The position numbers and the translations under genes were made by a program. Source: Thalassobaculaceae bacterium (GTDB lineage Bacteria > Pseudomonadota > Alphaproteobacteria > Thalassobaculales > Thalassobaculaceae). Taken from it: 64,000 nt of DNA. This document shows positions 51,230 through 60,436 of the stretch, piece by piece. Every line of letters begins with the position of its first letter. The first letter of the stretch is position 1. The DNA lies in NCBI GenBank assembly GCA_029212785.1, contig JARGOG010000001.1, positions 30,586-94,585 on the forward strand. The letters run 5' to 3'. The notes under the pieces are model-generated. The model did not search any database and was not told the origin of the DNA. It saw nothing but the letters and a program-made list of their open reading frames with translations.

Positions 51230-52828
51230 CTACTTGAAGTGGACCCAGCGCATCTCCTGACCGTTACCGATCGGGCAGAAGCGGAAGCCGGTGGCCGTCT
51301 TGTTGATCGGCCCGAACCACTTGGTGTTGTAGATGAACACGCCGGCGGCATCGTTGGCGACCATGGTCGCGGCCTTGGCGTAGTTCGCCTCGCGGACCGC
51401 CTGGTCGGTGGTCGTCTGCGCCTCGTGCAGAAGCGTGTCGACCTCCGGGTTCTGGTACCAGCTGTTGTTGCGGGTGCCGATCTTCGCACCGTCATACATC
51501 TCGCCCACCCAGTTGTTCGGGTCGGCGTAGTAGGTGCTCTTCCACAGGAACAGCATGTCGTACATCTGCTGCTCGTCGCGCATCTTGCCGGAAACCACTG
51601 GCCACGGCTCGGAGACGATCTCGCTCTCGACGCCGATCTTGGTCAGGCCGTTCTGCATGAGGGCGGCCGCCTGTTCGGTCTGGCCGTAGCCGGCCAGCGC
51701 GCCGATGGTGATCTTGCGCGGCGGCTCCTTCATCTTGCCGAGGTACTCCTTCGCCTTCTCAAGGTCGTAGGTGTAGCCCTCGAGATCCTTCGGCGCGCCC
51801 CAGATGTTGTTCGGCAGCGGGCCCGGATTGCGGGCGACGGACCCGCTCAGGATATCGTTGATGAAGCCGTCATAGTCGAACGAATAGGCCAGCGCCTTAC
51901 GGAAGTTGATGTCGTTCATCGGCGACCGGCCATTGTGGATGGCGGCGTAGAAGATGCGCATCGATTCCGCTTCGAGGACGTCCACGTTGTCCGACTTGCG
52001 CAGGCGGATGATCTGATCCTGCGGCATGTAGCCGTCGGAACCGTGGAAGTCGCCCTTCATCAGGCCGAGCACGCGGCTGTTGATCTCCACCACGGTGCGG
52101 AACTCGATGGCGTCGAGATACTTGTCGCCCCAACCCATGAAGTGGTCGGCGAAACGGTCCGCCTGGAAGCCCTTGGCCGGATCGAAACGCTTCAGCTCGA
52201 AGGAGCCAGAGCCGGCGTCGTTGGATGACAACCAGGCCGAGCCCCAGTCGCCGTCGGTTTCATGCTCCTTCACCAGGTCGGCATTGACCACGTGGATCTC
52301 CGGCACGGTGGCCATGAAGATCGCCGATGGGGCGCTCAGGTTGAATTCGACCGTGTACTTGTCGATCGCCTTGGTCGAACCCGCTGCGATGTTGTCCTGG
52401 AACAGCGCCGACGCGCCCTTCTTCAGCGCCAGGATGCGTTCGATCGAGTAGACGACATCGGCCGCCTCGATCTCGGAGCCGTCGTGGAACTTCGCCCCTT
52501 CGCGCAGCTTGAAGGTGTACTTCTTGCCGTCGTCGGAAATCTCGTAGCTCTCGGCGAGCCACAGGTTCAGCACCGGCGGGTTATCTTCCCAGCGCATCAG
52601 TCCGTCATACAGATTGATGCGGTAGGCGACGCGGCCAACATCGAAGACCGCGTGGGGATCCATGGTGTCGTAGGCACTCGAATTGGCGAAGACGAACGTG
52701 TTTTTCGCCTGCGCATCGACCGGCAGTGCGGCACTGGCGATGCCGAGCGCTATGCCGGTCAGGCCGACTGCCGCCGCCCGTCTCAGCTTATGCAGGACGG
52801 TCGTCGGGCCGTATCTCATGTGGGTCAT
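51230..52828 (-). CDS. Peptide/nickel-type ABC transporter substrate-binding protein
   Basis: 532 residues, SBP_bac_5 family: a signal peptide of about 40 residues (RRAAAVGLTGIALGIASAAL…AQA), then NTFVFANSSAYDTMDPHAVF and AESYEISDDGKKYTFKLREG. The ATG at 52828 follows AGGAGG at about 8 bases and is preferred over a GTG at 52837. Second gene of the SDR-SBP-B-C-D-F-SDR operon. Only distantly similar to the binding protein at 29455. Confidence 0.94.
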   Translation of the reverse strand: MTHMRYGPTTVLHKLRRAAAVGLTGIALGIASAALPVDAQAKNTFVFANSSAYDTMDPHAVFDVGRVAYRINLYDGLMRWEDNPPVLNLWLAESYEISDDGKKYTFKLREGAKFHDGSEIEAADVVYSIERILALKKGASALFQDNIAAGSTKAIDKYTVEFNLSAPSAIFMATVPEIHVVNADLVKEHETDGDWGSAWLSSNDAGSGSFELKRFDPAKGFQADRFADHFMGWGDKYLDAIEFRTVVEINSRVLGLMKGDFHGSDGYMPQDQIIRLRKSDNVDVLEAESMRIFYAAIHNGRSPMNDINFRKALAYSFDYDGFINDILSGSVARNPGPLPNNIWGAPKDLEGYTYDLEKAKEYLGKMKEPPRKITIGALAGYGQTEQAAALMQNGLTKIGVESEIVSEPWPVVSGKMRDEQQMYDMLFLWKSTYYADPNNWVGEMYDGAKIGTRNNSWYQNPEVDTLLHEAQTTTDQAVREANYAKAATMVANDAAGVFIYNTKWFGPINKTATGFRFCPIGNGQEMRWVHFK

Positions 52829-53075
52829 GACAATCACCTCCTCTGTCCAAGGTCACGCCCCTGTTGCCCGGTTATCCGGGTCAGCGGCGCTATGATCCGG
52901 CACACCTGACTTGGGCGCCGTGTCGGGATGCGGTGCCCTGGCCCTCGCAAGGACCGGGGTTCCCGCGAAGAGTGGGGGTCCCGAAAAGTCTCGCTCCGAT
53001 CGTTGCACCCGCGCAATACGACAACCGGCGGCCGGTCGGTCGGCCGCGCGTCTCCGGAAGTGGCGGATCGGGTGC

Positions 53076-53831
53076 TCAGAGCTTCCATTGGAATCCATCG
53101 ATGATGAAGTCCTGACCGGTGATGAACATTGGCTCCGAGGTGGCCAGGAACTTGACGAGCTGCGCGATATCCTGCGGCGTGCCGCAGCGGTTCAGCACGA
53201 TGCCGGTGACCAGCTCGGCCTCCCGCGCCTTGATCACGGCGTTCGGCGTTTCGGTCTTGATCAGCCCGGGGCAGATGGCGTTGACCATGATCTGCGGCCC
53301 CAGCTCTTTGGCGAGCGAGCGGGTGAGGCCCAGGATGCCGGCCTTGGCGGCGGCATAGGAGAACTTGCTGACGGCACTGGTGACGCCGCCGGAATGGGCG
53401 TTGATCGAGGACATGTTGATGATCCGGCCGGCGCCCTGCGCCTGCATCGCCGGGACGACCGCGCGGCAGTAGTTGAAGCAGCTCTTCAGGTTGATATCGA
53501 TCGTGCGATCGAACTCCTCCTCGGAGATCTCCAGCAGCCCTTTCGGGTTCGCCTTGCCGGCATTGTTGAACAGGACGTCGATGCGTCCCCATTGCCCGAC
53601 AATGTCGGCGGCAATTTGTTGTGCAGGTGCGAAATCGGCGACGTCCGCCGTGAAGGTGAGGCAGCGGCGACCGAGCGCCTCGATCTCCCCCTTGGTGCGC
53701 GCGAGCTCGTCCTCGAGCAGGTCGATGAGAGCGACGTCTAGACCGGTACGCGCCAATTCAAGCGCGCAGCCTCTGCCAATACCTTTGGCGCCTCCGGTGA
53801 CGATTGCCACCCGTGCTTCTGGATTGCTCAC
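53076..53831 (-). CDS. Short-chain dehydrogenase/reductase
   Basis: 251 residues. The cofactor motif is TGGAKGIG, then NNAG in VLFNNAGKANP, then catalytic Ser in NMSSINAHSG and Tyr/Lys in SYAAAKAGI. Likely first gene of the Dpp-type importer operon, divergent from IclR. The 247-bp gap to the binding protein gene may hold a second promoter. Confidence 0.92.
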   Translation of the reverse strand: MSNPEARVAIVTGGAKGIGRGCALELARTGLDVALIDLLEDELARTKGEIEALGRRCLTFTADVADFAPAQQIAADIVGQWGRIDVLFNNAGKANPKGLLEISEEEFDRTIDINLKSCFNYCRAVVPAMQAQGAGRIINMSSINAHSGGVTSAVSKFSYAAAKAGILGLTRSLAKELGPQIMVNAICPGLIKTETPNAVIKAREAELVTGIVLNRCGTPQDIAQLVKFLATSEPMFITGQDFIIDGFQWKL

Positions 53832-53877
53832 GACTTTCAGAACCCCCGAATTCCACGGCTTTGCGCCTTATGTTGAA

Positions 53878-53907
53878 TGTTGACGGCGCGCGGAAGGCGG
53901 GTCAACA
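53878..53907. promoter_or_regulatory. Inverted repeat in the SDR/IclR divergent promoter
   Basis: TGTTGAC, 16 bases, GTCAACA: perfect 7-bp arms. Either an operator for the adjacent IclR or a -35-like coincidence. It lies 47 bp upstream of the SDR ATG. Confidence 0.35.
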
Positions 53908-53912
53908 ATTCA

Positions 53913-53945
53913 TTCACACTTCTGAAGCGCGTTCACATATATGAA
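53913..53945. promoter_or_regulatory. Tandem IclR operators overlapping the iclR start codon
   Basis: Two copies of TTCAC-N5-TGAA (TTCACACTTCTGAA at 53913-53926 and TTCACATATATGAA at 53932-53945), 19 bp apart, each an inverted repeat. The second covers the ATG at 53941. The spacing of about two helical turns would put bound dimers on one face of the DNA. Confidence 0.55.
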
Positions 53946-54741
53946 TAGTATCGTCAAATCTGCGGAGCGGGTGCTCGACATCCTCGAGGTGTTCGCGCTG
54001 TGGCGCGAGCCGCTGGCGCTCCGCGATATCGCCGGGCAGCTCGGCATTCCGAAGAGCAGCGCACTTATGTTGCTCCGCACACTGGAGGGCCGGGGATATC
54101 TCGTTCGCAACGGCGAGCGCTATGTCCTCGACCCGGTCTGGCAGAGCGATGCGGAGGGCGGCGGCTGCTTCATCGGCGGCCATACCATGCGGCTGATCCG
54201 CATTGCCGAACCGGTCATGCGCGACCTTGTCGACCGCCTGGAGGAGACCGTCGTGCTCGGCGTTCCGGCCCTGGACGGCGATGTGCGCGTGGTCGCCAAC
54301 CGGCTGTCGCCGTTGGCCGTGCGTTACGACCGGAGCCGAATCTCTGTAATTCCCGCCTATTGCACCGCACTTGGACAGGCCATGCTGGCGTTTCAGGATC
54401 CGGAAACGATCGACGCCTATATCGCGGGCTGCCCCTTCGAGCCCCTGACCGACCGCACGATCACCAGTCCGGACGCCTTCCGCACCCGGCTGGCCGAGAT
54501 CCGCCAGCGCGGATGGGCGCTCAACCAGGAGGAACGGTTCCTCGGGGCGGTAGGTCTGGCGAGTCCGATCCTGGGCCAGGGCGGAACGGTCCTGGGCGCA
54601 CTCAACATCGGCACGGTGCCGGTGCGCTACCGCCGCCGCCGCACGACGCTGGAGGCCGCATTGCAGCAGGCGGTTGCGACGGTGGCCGAGCAACTGGATA
54701 CGGGCATCCCGCAGCGCGCCGGCGCCGCGGTTCATCAATAG
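53941..54741 (+). CDS. IclR-family transcriptional regulator
   Basis: 266 residues. Winged helix SAERVLDILEVFALWREPLA, then LGIPKSSALMLLRTLEGRGY; effector domain with YCTALGQAMLAFQDPE. No Shine-Dalgarno sequence is visible before the ATG, which itself lies in a putative operator, so the gene may be weakly or leaderlessly translated and tightly autoregulated. It is divergent from the SDR-Dpp operon and 19 bp before hyuA, repeating the IclR-hyuA-hyuB order at 21796. Confidence 0.92.
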   Translation: MNSIVKSAERVLDILEVFALWREPLALRDIAGQLGIPKSSALMLLRTLEGRGYLVRNGERYVLDPVWQSDAEGGGCFIGGHTMRLIRIAEPVMRDLVDRLEETVVLGVPALDGDVRVVANRLSPLAVRYDRSRISVIPAYCTALGQAMLAFQDPETIDAYIAGCPFEPLTDRTITSPDAFRTRLAEIRQRGWALNQEERFLGAVGLASPILGQGGTVLGALNIGTVPVRYRRRRTTLEAALQQAVATVAEQLDTGIPQRAGAAVHQ

Positions 54742-54760
54742 GTCTGAAGAGGAAGACGGC

Positions 54761-56806
54761 ATGGGCTATCGCGTCGGCGTCGATATCGGCGGAACATTCA
54801 CCGACTTCTGCGCCTTCGATGAGGCCAGCGGCGCACTGCACACCTTGAAGGTGCTGTCGACGCCGCAGAAGCCGGGCGAGGAGGTGATCGCCGGGATCAG
54901 TGGCTTGAATGAGCGTTACGGCATCAGGCCCGAGGACGTCACCTATTTCACCCATGGCACCACGGTCGGTGTGAACACGGTGATCCAGCGCCGGGGCATC
55001 ACGCTTTGCCTGTTCACCACCCGCGGCTTCGAGGACGTGCTCGAGGTAGCGCGGCTGAAGATGCCGGATCCCTACGACCTGTTCTCCGGCCGTCCGGAAC
55101 CGCTGGTTACCCGTGACCGGGTGTTCTCGATCGATGAGCGGATGCTGTTCGACGGCTCCGTGGACGAGCCGCTGGACGAGGCAAGTGTCGAGGCGGCGAT
55201 CGAAGGCGTGCGCTCGGTCGGCGGCGAGGGCGTCGTGGTGGCATTGCTGCACGCCTATCGTAATCCGGCCCATGAGCAGCGGGTCGCTGCGATGATCAAG
55301 GCGAAGGCGCCGGACCTGACCGTCACCTGCGCCAGCGAGGTCTGGCCGGTGATCCGCGAGTATGAGCGCACGGTGACCGCCGTGGTCGCCGGCTATGTCC
55401 AGGGCCGGGTCGCCCATTATCTGGGCTCGCTGCAGGAGGCACTCGCCTCCGCCGGCGTGCCGGCCGAACCGATGATCACCAAGTCGAATGGCGGGGTGAT
55501 GACGGCGGAGATCGGCAAGCAGGAATGCGCGCAGATGCTGTTGTCCGGCACCGCGTCGGGCGTGATCGGGGCGGCCAGCGTCGCCGCCGAGACCGGTTCC
55601 AAGGCGGCGATGAGTCTGGATATCGGCGGCACCAGCGCCGATGTGGCGATCATCCGCGACGGCACGCCGCAATACGGCATCGGCGAGGTGATCGGCGAGT
55701 TCCCGATCTACATCCCGACCGTGTCGGTCACCTCGATCGGCGAGGGCGGCGGGTCCATCGCCTGGGTCGATCCGCATGGCGTCCTCAAGGTCGGTCCGGA
55801 GAGTGCGGGATCCAGCCCCGGCCCGGCCTGCTATGACCGCGGCGGCGACCGCCCGGCGATTACCGACGCCTTTGTCGTGTGCGGCTTTCTCGGTCAGTCG
55901 GCGCTCGGCTACAGCGCGGTGTCGATGCGGACCGACCTGTCGCGGAAGGCCATGGCCACGGTCGCCGACAAGATCGGCATGGGCCTGGAGGAGACGGCGG
56001 AATCGGTCATCCGGGTCGCGGTTTCGGGCATGTATCTCGAGGTCTCCAAGCTGGTGTCGCGCCATGGCATCGACCCGCGCGAATTGTCGCTGATCGCTTT
56101 CGGCGGCGCCGGACCGATGATGGCCTGCTACCTCGCCCGCGAGCTCGGCATGCGCGAGGTCGTCGTGCCGCGTGTGCCGGGCGTGCTCAGTGCCTTCGGC
56201 GGCCTGATCGCCGACATCAAGAACGACTTCATCCGCACCGTGTATCTCGACCTCGGGGCTGGCGAGGCGCTCGACGAGATGCGCGCCGTCTATGGCGAAC
56301 TGCGTGAGGCGGCGATGGCGTGGATCCGCGAGGAGCACGGCTATGATGGCGCCGTGACGCTGCTGCATTCCGCCGACATGCGCTATCGCGGCCAGTCCTA
56401 CGAGATCGAGACGCCGCTGGAGGCCGACTGGATCGACGACGGGGATGCGGACGCGATGGCCGGCGCCTTCCACGCCGCGCACGAGCGGATCTACGAGCAT
56501 GCCGACGCCGATGCGCCGGTGCAGATCATCAACCTGCGTCTGGTCGTGGTCGGCACCCCGCCGAAGCCGAAATTCGCACCGGTCGAATCCTCCGACGCCA
56601 CGCCGGAGCCGGTCGCCTCGGTGCCGGTCTATTACGACGGCGGCACCCATACCGCCTCGGTCTATGCCCGGGGCGACCTCAAGGCGGGGCAGACGTTCGA
56701 GGGGCCGGCGATCGTGACCCAGGACGATTGCACCACCTGTGTGCTCGGCGGCTTCACCGCGACGGTGGACGCGAGCGGCAACCTGATCCTGAGCCGGGAG
56801 GGCTGA
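54761..56806 (+). CDS. hyuA: Hydantoinase/oxoprolinase family protein, subunit A, second copy
   Basis: 681 residues: GVDIGGTFTDFCAFD at the N-terminus, HGTTVGVNTVIQRRG, central SLDIGGTSADVAIIRD and LIAFGGAGPMMACYLARELG. It is clearly a paralog of the protein at 22710 but in a different subgroup. With the next gene it should form an ATP-dependent cyclic-amide hydrolase. The ATG follows GAAGAGGAAGACGGC. Confidence 0.93.
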   Translation: MGYRVGVDIGGTFTDFCAFDEASGALHTLKVLSTPQKPGEEVIAGISGLNERYGIRPEDVTYFTHGTTVGVNTVIQRRGITLCLFTTRGFEDVLEVARLKMPDPYDLFSGRPEPLVTRDRVFSIDERMLFDGSVDEPLDEASVEAAIEGVRSVGGEGVVVALLHAYRNPAHEQRVAAMIKAKAPDLTVTCASEVWPVIREYERTVTAVVAGYVQGRVAHYLGSLQEALASAGVPAEPMITKSNGGVMTAEIGKQECAQMLLSGTASGVIGAASVAAETGSKAAMSLDIGGTSADVAIIRDGTPQYGIGEVIGEFPIYIPTVSVTSIGEGGGSIAWVDPHGVLKVGPESAGSSPGPACYDRGGDRPAITDAFVVCGFLGQSALGYSAVSMRTDLSRKAMATVADKIGMGLEETAESVIRVAVSGMYLEVSKLVSRHGIDPRELSLIAFGGAGPMMACYLARELGMREVVVPRVPGVLSAFGGLIADIKNDFIRTVYLDLGAGEALDEMRAVYGELREAAMAWIREEHGYDGAVTLLHSADMRYRGQSYEIETPLEADWIDDGDADAMAGAFHAAHERIYEHADADAPVQIINLRLVVVGTPPKPKFAPVESSDATPEPVASVPVYYDGGTHTASVYARGDLKAGQTFEGPAIVTQDDCTTCVLGGFTATVDASGNLILSREG

Positions 56807-56809
56807 GCC

Positions 56810-58813
56810 ATGGCGATCGACAAGGTCACGCTGGAGATTCTGAAGAACCACTGCCGGGCCGCCGCCGAGAGCATGGCTTTCACCCTTTACCGCACGGCGC
56901 ACTCGACCTTCGTGAAGGAAACGGAGGATTTCACCACCGGCCTGACCACGCCGGAGGGCGAGACCTTCGCGACGCCGGTCGAGTTGGGCGCAACATGGTT
57001 CGTCGGCCTGAACTACGGCACCGTCATCCGGATGATCGACCATTACGACGAGGGCGACATCTGCATGACGAACGACCCGTATAGCGGTCACGTCTGCACC
57101 CACTCGCCGGACATGCATATCTGGAAGCCGGTGTTCCACGAGGGCGAGATCGTCTGCTTCGTGGTCGGCCATATCCACAACACCGATGTCGGCGGTGCCG
57201 TTCCGGCCAGCATCTCGCGTACGTTGTCCGAAGTGCATCAGGAAGGCATCCGCATTCCGCCGGCCAAGGTCGTGAAGAAGGGCGCGTTCAACCACGAACT
57301 CATCGACGTGATGCTCGCCAACGTGCGCATGCCGGAGCAGAACTGGGGCGATCTGAAGGCGCAGATCGCGGCGATGAACACCGGCGAGCGCCGGGTCCAC
57401 GAAATGATCGCCAAGTTCGGCGTCGAGACCTTCAAGGCGGGCATCGCCGGGCTGCTGGACTATGCCGAGAGCCAGGCCCGTTCGATCATGGCGACCCTGC
57501 CGGATGGCGACTACTTCTTCGACGACTACCTCGACGAGGACGCGGCCGGCGGCTATCCCTGCCGCATCGCGCTGACCCTGAAGATCCGCGGCGAGACCTG
57601 CGTGCTGGACTTCACCGGCAGCGATCCGCAGATCGAATCCTCGGTGAACATGCCGACCGGCGGACAGCCGCGCCACGCCCTGCTGATGGTCGGCTTCGTC
57701 TATATTCTCTACTCGCTCGACCCGACCCTGTTCCTGAACTCGGGCGTGTGCCGGGTGGCGGACTCGATCCTGCCCAAAGGCACCATCGTCAATCCGGAGT
57801 TCCCGGCGGCGGTCGGCCTGCGCACGCTCTCGGTTCAGCGCCTGCAGGGCGTGATCTTCGGCGCCTTCGTGCAGGCGGCCCCGGACCGCCTGCCGTCCAG
57901 CCCGGCCTCGGGCGGGCCGATCATGAACGTGAACACCATCGACAACCGCACCGGCCGACGCGTGATGGCGGCGATCGGCGCGATCTCCGGCGGCGCCGGC
58001 GGCAGTCCCCGCGGCGACGGCACGGAAGGGTCGGGCGCCAACGCGTCGTTCCTGAAGAACACGCCGGTGGAGATCAACGAGGCCGAGGTGCCGTTCAAGA
58101 TCCTGCGCTACGGGCTGACCCAGGATTCCGGCGGGGCCGGCAAGTATCGCGGCGGCAACGCGCTGGAGATGATCTTCCAGGCGCATGCCCCGAACACCAG
58201 GGTGACGGCGCGCAACCGCGACCGTTCGCGCTTCTCCTCCTGGGGGGTGCTTGGCGGCCGCGCGGGCAGCCATTCCCGTTTCATCCTGAATCCCGGAACC
58301 AACCACGAGGTCGATCTCGGCAACGTCGATATCCTGAGCATCGGTCCGGGAGACGTGGTGCATATCGGTTCCGGCGGCTCCGGCGGCTGGGGCGATCCTT
58401 TGGAACGCGATCCGGCGGCGGTGCTGTGGGATGTCCAACGCGGCTTCGTCTCGCGGGCGGGGGCCGAGAAGAGCTATGGCGTGGTCCTCAAGGACGGTGC
58501 GGTGGATGCGGACGCCACCGCCCGGCTGCGGACCGACCTGGCCGGCGAGCGTCCGGCGCAGGAAGGCTTCTTCGATTACGGCGTGAACCGGGAGGTCTAT
58601 GAGAAGACTTGGACGCGGGCGAGCTACGACGCGCTGACCGAGTTGCTGGCGACCACGCCGGTGCATTGGCGCTTCTTCGTGAAGCACCGGGTGTTCGAGG
58701 CGATCGACCAGATCAGCCCAGACCAGATCGTGGGCGACGGTTCGGACGTTCGGGCGGCATTCGCGCAGGTGGTGGAGGCCTTCCCGCAGCTTCGCGCCGC
58801 GATGGCGGCCTGA
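56810..58813 (+). CDS. hyuB: Hydantoinase/oxoprolinase family protein, subunit B, second copy
   Basis: 667 residues, about 140 longer than the HyuB at 24755 because of a C-terminal extension (from about residue 530: GWGDPLERDPAAVLWDVQRG onward). Landmarks: ICMTNDPYSGHVCTHSPDMH, GGQPRHALLMVG, GSGGSGGWGDPLERDP. It follows hyuA by 3 bp. The extension resembles that of acetone-carboxylase/HyuB-like beta subunits. Confidence 0.92.
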   Translation: MAIDKVTLEILKNHCRAAAESMAFTLYRTAHSTFVKETEDFTTGLTTPEGETFATPVELGATWFVGLNYGTVIRMIDHYDEGDICMTNDPYSGHVCTHSPDMHIWKPVFHEGEIVCFVVGHIHNTDVGGAVPASISRTLSEVHQEGIRIPPAKVVKKGAFNHELIDVMLANVRMPEQNWGDLKAQIAAMNTGERRVHEMIAKFGVETFKAGIAGLLDYAESQARSIMATLPDGDYFFDDYLDEDAAGGYPCRIALTLKIRGETCVLDFTGSDPQIESSVNMPTGGQPRHALLMVGFVYILYSLDPTLFLNSGVCRVADSILPKGTIVNPEFPAAVGLRTLSVQRLQGVIFGAFVQAAPDRLPSSPASGGPIMNVNTIDNRTGRRVMAAIGAISGGAGGSPRGDGTEGSGANASFLKNTPVEINEAEVPFKILRYGLTQDSGGAGKYRGGNALEMIFQAHAPNTRVTARNRDRSRFSSWGVLGGRAGSHSRFILNPGTNHEVDLGNVDILSIGPGDVVHIGSGGSGGWGDPLERDPAAVLWDVQRGFVSRAGAEKSYGVVLKDGAVDADATARLRTDLAGERPAQEGFFDYGVNREVYEKTWTRASYDALTELLATTPVHWRFFVKHRVFEAIDQISPDQIVGDGSDVRAAFAQVVEAFPQLRAAMAA

Positions 58814-58821
58814 GGCCGGCC

Positions 58822-59598
58822 ATGGAGATCGGCTTCGAGGGAAAGACCGTCATTGTCACCGGTGCCGTGCGCGGCATCGGTCAGGGGATCGCCCATGCCT
58901 TCGCGGCCCGGGGGGCGACGGTCCACGCCTGGGATATTCTGGCCGACGGGCTGGAGGAGACCCGGACCTCGGCGGCGCCGGCTCGCGGCGGGTTGATCGT
59001 GCCGCGCATCGTCGACGTTACCGACTTCGCGGCGGTGCAGGCGGCGGTCGCGGCGGCGGAGGCGGGCAGTGCCAGCGGTGCCGTCGATATCGCGGTCCAT
59101 GTCGCCGGCGGCGTGAAGGGCCAATCCAAGCGACCGATCGAGGAGGTCAGTCTTGAGGACTGGCGGGGAATTCAGGCGGTCAACCTGGACGGCGCCTTCC
59201 ACCTCGCCAAGGCGGCGGCGTCGGGCATGAAGCGGGTCGAGACCGGCCGCATCGTCGTCATCTCCAGCGGGGCGGCGTTCAATGTCAGCCTCACCGGCAT
59301 CCACAGCTACGGTACGGCGAAGAGTGCGCAGGTCGGCTTCGTGCGCCAGCTCTCGGCGGAGCTCGGGCCGTTCGGGATCACGGTGAACTCCGTGGCGCCG
59401 GGCTTCATGCCGACCAGTCCCGACTATGTCCGCCAGTGGGAGTCCTACGGGCCGGAGGGACAGGAGGCGCTGGTCAACCGCATCGCCATGCGCCGCATCG
59501 GCCGGCCGGCGGATATTGCCCATGCGGTGATGTTCTTCGCTTCCGACTATGCCGAGTGGGTGACCGGCCAGACGCTGCGGGTGAGCGGCGGGATGTGA
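58822..59598 (+). CDS. Short-chain dehydrogenase/reductase
   Basis: 258 residues: TGAVRGIG cofactor motif, HVAGG in place of the usual NNAG, catalytic Ser in VISSGAAFN, and Tyr/Lys in HSYGTAKSAQ. The altered NAG motif and the Q after AKS are unusual. It is 8 bp after hyuB and belongs to the IclR-hyuA-hyuB-SDR operon. Confidence 0.9.
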   Translation: MEIGFEGKTVIVTGAVRGIGQGIAHAFAARGATVHAWDILADGLEETRTSAAPARGGLIVPRIVDVTDFAAVQAAVAAAEAGSASGAVDIAVHVAGGVKGQSKRPIEEVSLEDWRGIQAVNLDGAFHLAKAAASGMKRVETGRIVVISSGAAFNVSLTGIHSYGTAKSAQVGFVRQLSAELGPFGITVNSVAPGFMPTSPDYVRQWESYGPEGQEALVNRIAMRRIGRPADIAHAVMFFASDYAEWVTGQTLRVSGGM

Positions 59599-59695
59599 GG
59601 GCCGCCGCCGGGATCCCGCGCTGCGTCGGGCGTGCTAGGGTGAGCGTCCCTCCCGGGCCGCCTTTCACCGCCGTTTCCTTTGCCGGATCCCGCCG

Positions 59696-60289
59696 ATGCT
59701 GACCTTCGCCGCAGCCCTGTTCTTTCTGATCATCACGCCGGGGATCGGGGTGCTGACCACGGCGGGGATCGGTGCCGGTTTCGGCGCCGGGCCGGGCATA
59801 CGGTTTCTGGTCGGCCTGAACATCGGCACCAACCTGGCATCGCTGCTGGTTGTCACCGGCATCGCCGCGATCGTGTTGGCCGATCCGATCGTCGGACCGG
59901 TGCTGCTCTACGCCTCGCTGGCCTACCTGCTGTATCTGGCGTTCCGGATCGGCTGGGCCGGGTCCCGCGTCGCCTTCATCGAGCGCAAGACCGCGCCGGG
60001 CGTGCTCGGTGGCATCGGCCTGCAGCTGATCAATCCGAAATCCTATGCGGTCAATACCACCCTGTTCTCCGGCTTCCATTTCATGCCGGAGGACCCGGTG
60101 CTGGAGATTGTGATCAAGTTCGCCATCATCAACCTGCTCTGGGTGCCGGTGCATCTGGCCTGGCTGTGGGCGGGGCTGTCGCTGAAGCGGATGGATCTCT
60201 CGGCGCGGACACAATCGGTCATCAACAAGCTGATGGCGCTGTCGATGGTCGTTGTTGTGGTTCTGGCGGCGATTCCGGCGGATTGGTGA
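59696..60289 (+). CDS. LysE/RhtB-family amino-acid exporter
   Basis: 197 residues, six membrane helices, with the LysE-type motif FLIITPGIGVLTTAGIGAGF and INPKSYAVNTTLFSGF. It probably exports an amino acid or small amine, which would relieve product build-up from the adjacent hydrolases. It lies 97 bp after the SDR and before a terminator. Confidence 0.85.
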   Translation: MLTFAAALFFLIITPGIGVLTTAGIGAGFGAGPGIRFLVGLNIGTNLASLLVVTGIAAIVLADPIVGPVLLYASLAYLLYLAFRIGWAGSRVAFIERKTAPGVLGGIGLQLINPKSYAVNTTLFSGFHFMPEDPVLEIVIKFAIINLLWVPVHLAWLWAGLSLKRMDLSARTQSVINKLMALSMVVVVVLAAIPADW

Positions 60290-60356
60290 TTCGCGCCGTC
60301 CGGCAGCTGGCCGACTTGGCACCCGCATATTGGGCAGCGCGCCAAGCCTCGGATTC

Positions 60357-60377
60357 AAAGCGCTAATTGCGCTTTTT
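60357..60377 (+). terminator. Rho-independent terminator after the LysE-type gene
   Basis: AAAGCGC-TAATT-GCGCTTTTT: a 7-bp stem with a five-U tail, 67 bp after the LysE-type gene and 60 bp before the chemoreceptor gene. Confidence 0.7.
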
Positions 60378-60436
60378 CCGCCAGTAGTCAGAATAGGGGC
60401 AGAATGGGCCTGACCGGTCGATCGGGGGAATGACGG

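Noticed and set aside
54602-58687. A 1361-codon open frame on the minus strand
   Set aside because: It is antisense to hyuA and hyuB, is full of Arg, His, Asp and Gly with no domain, and arises from high GC and strong third-position bias.
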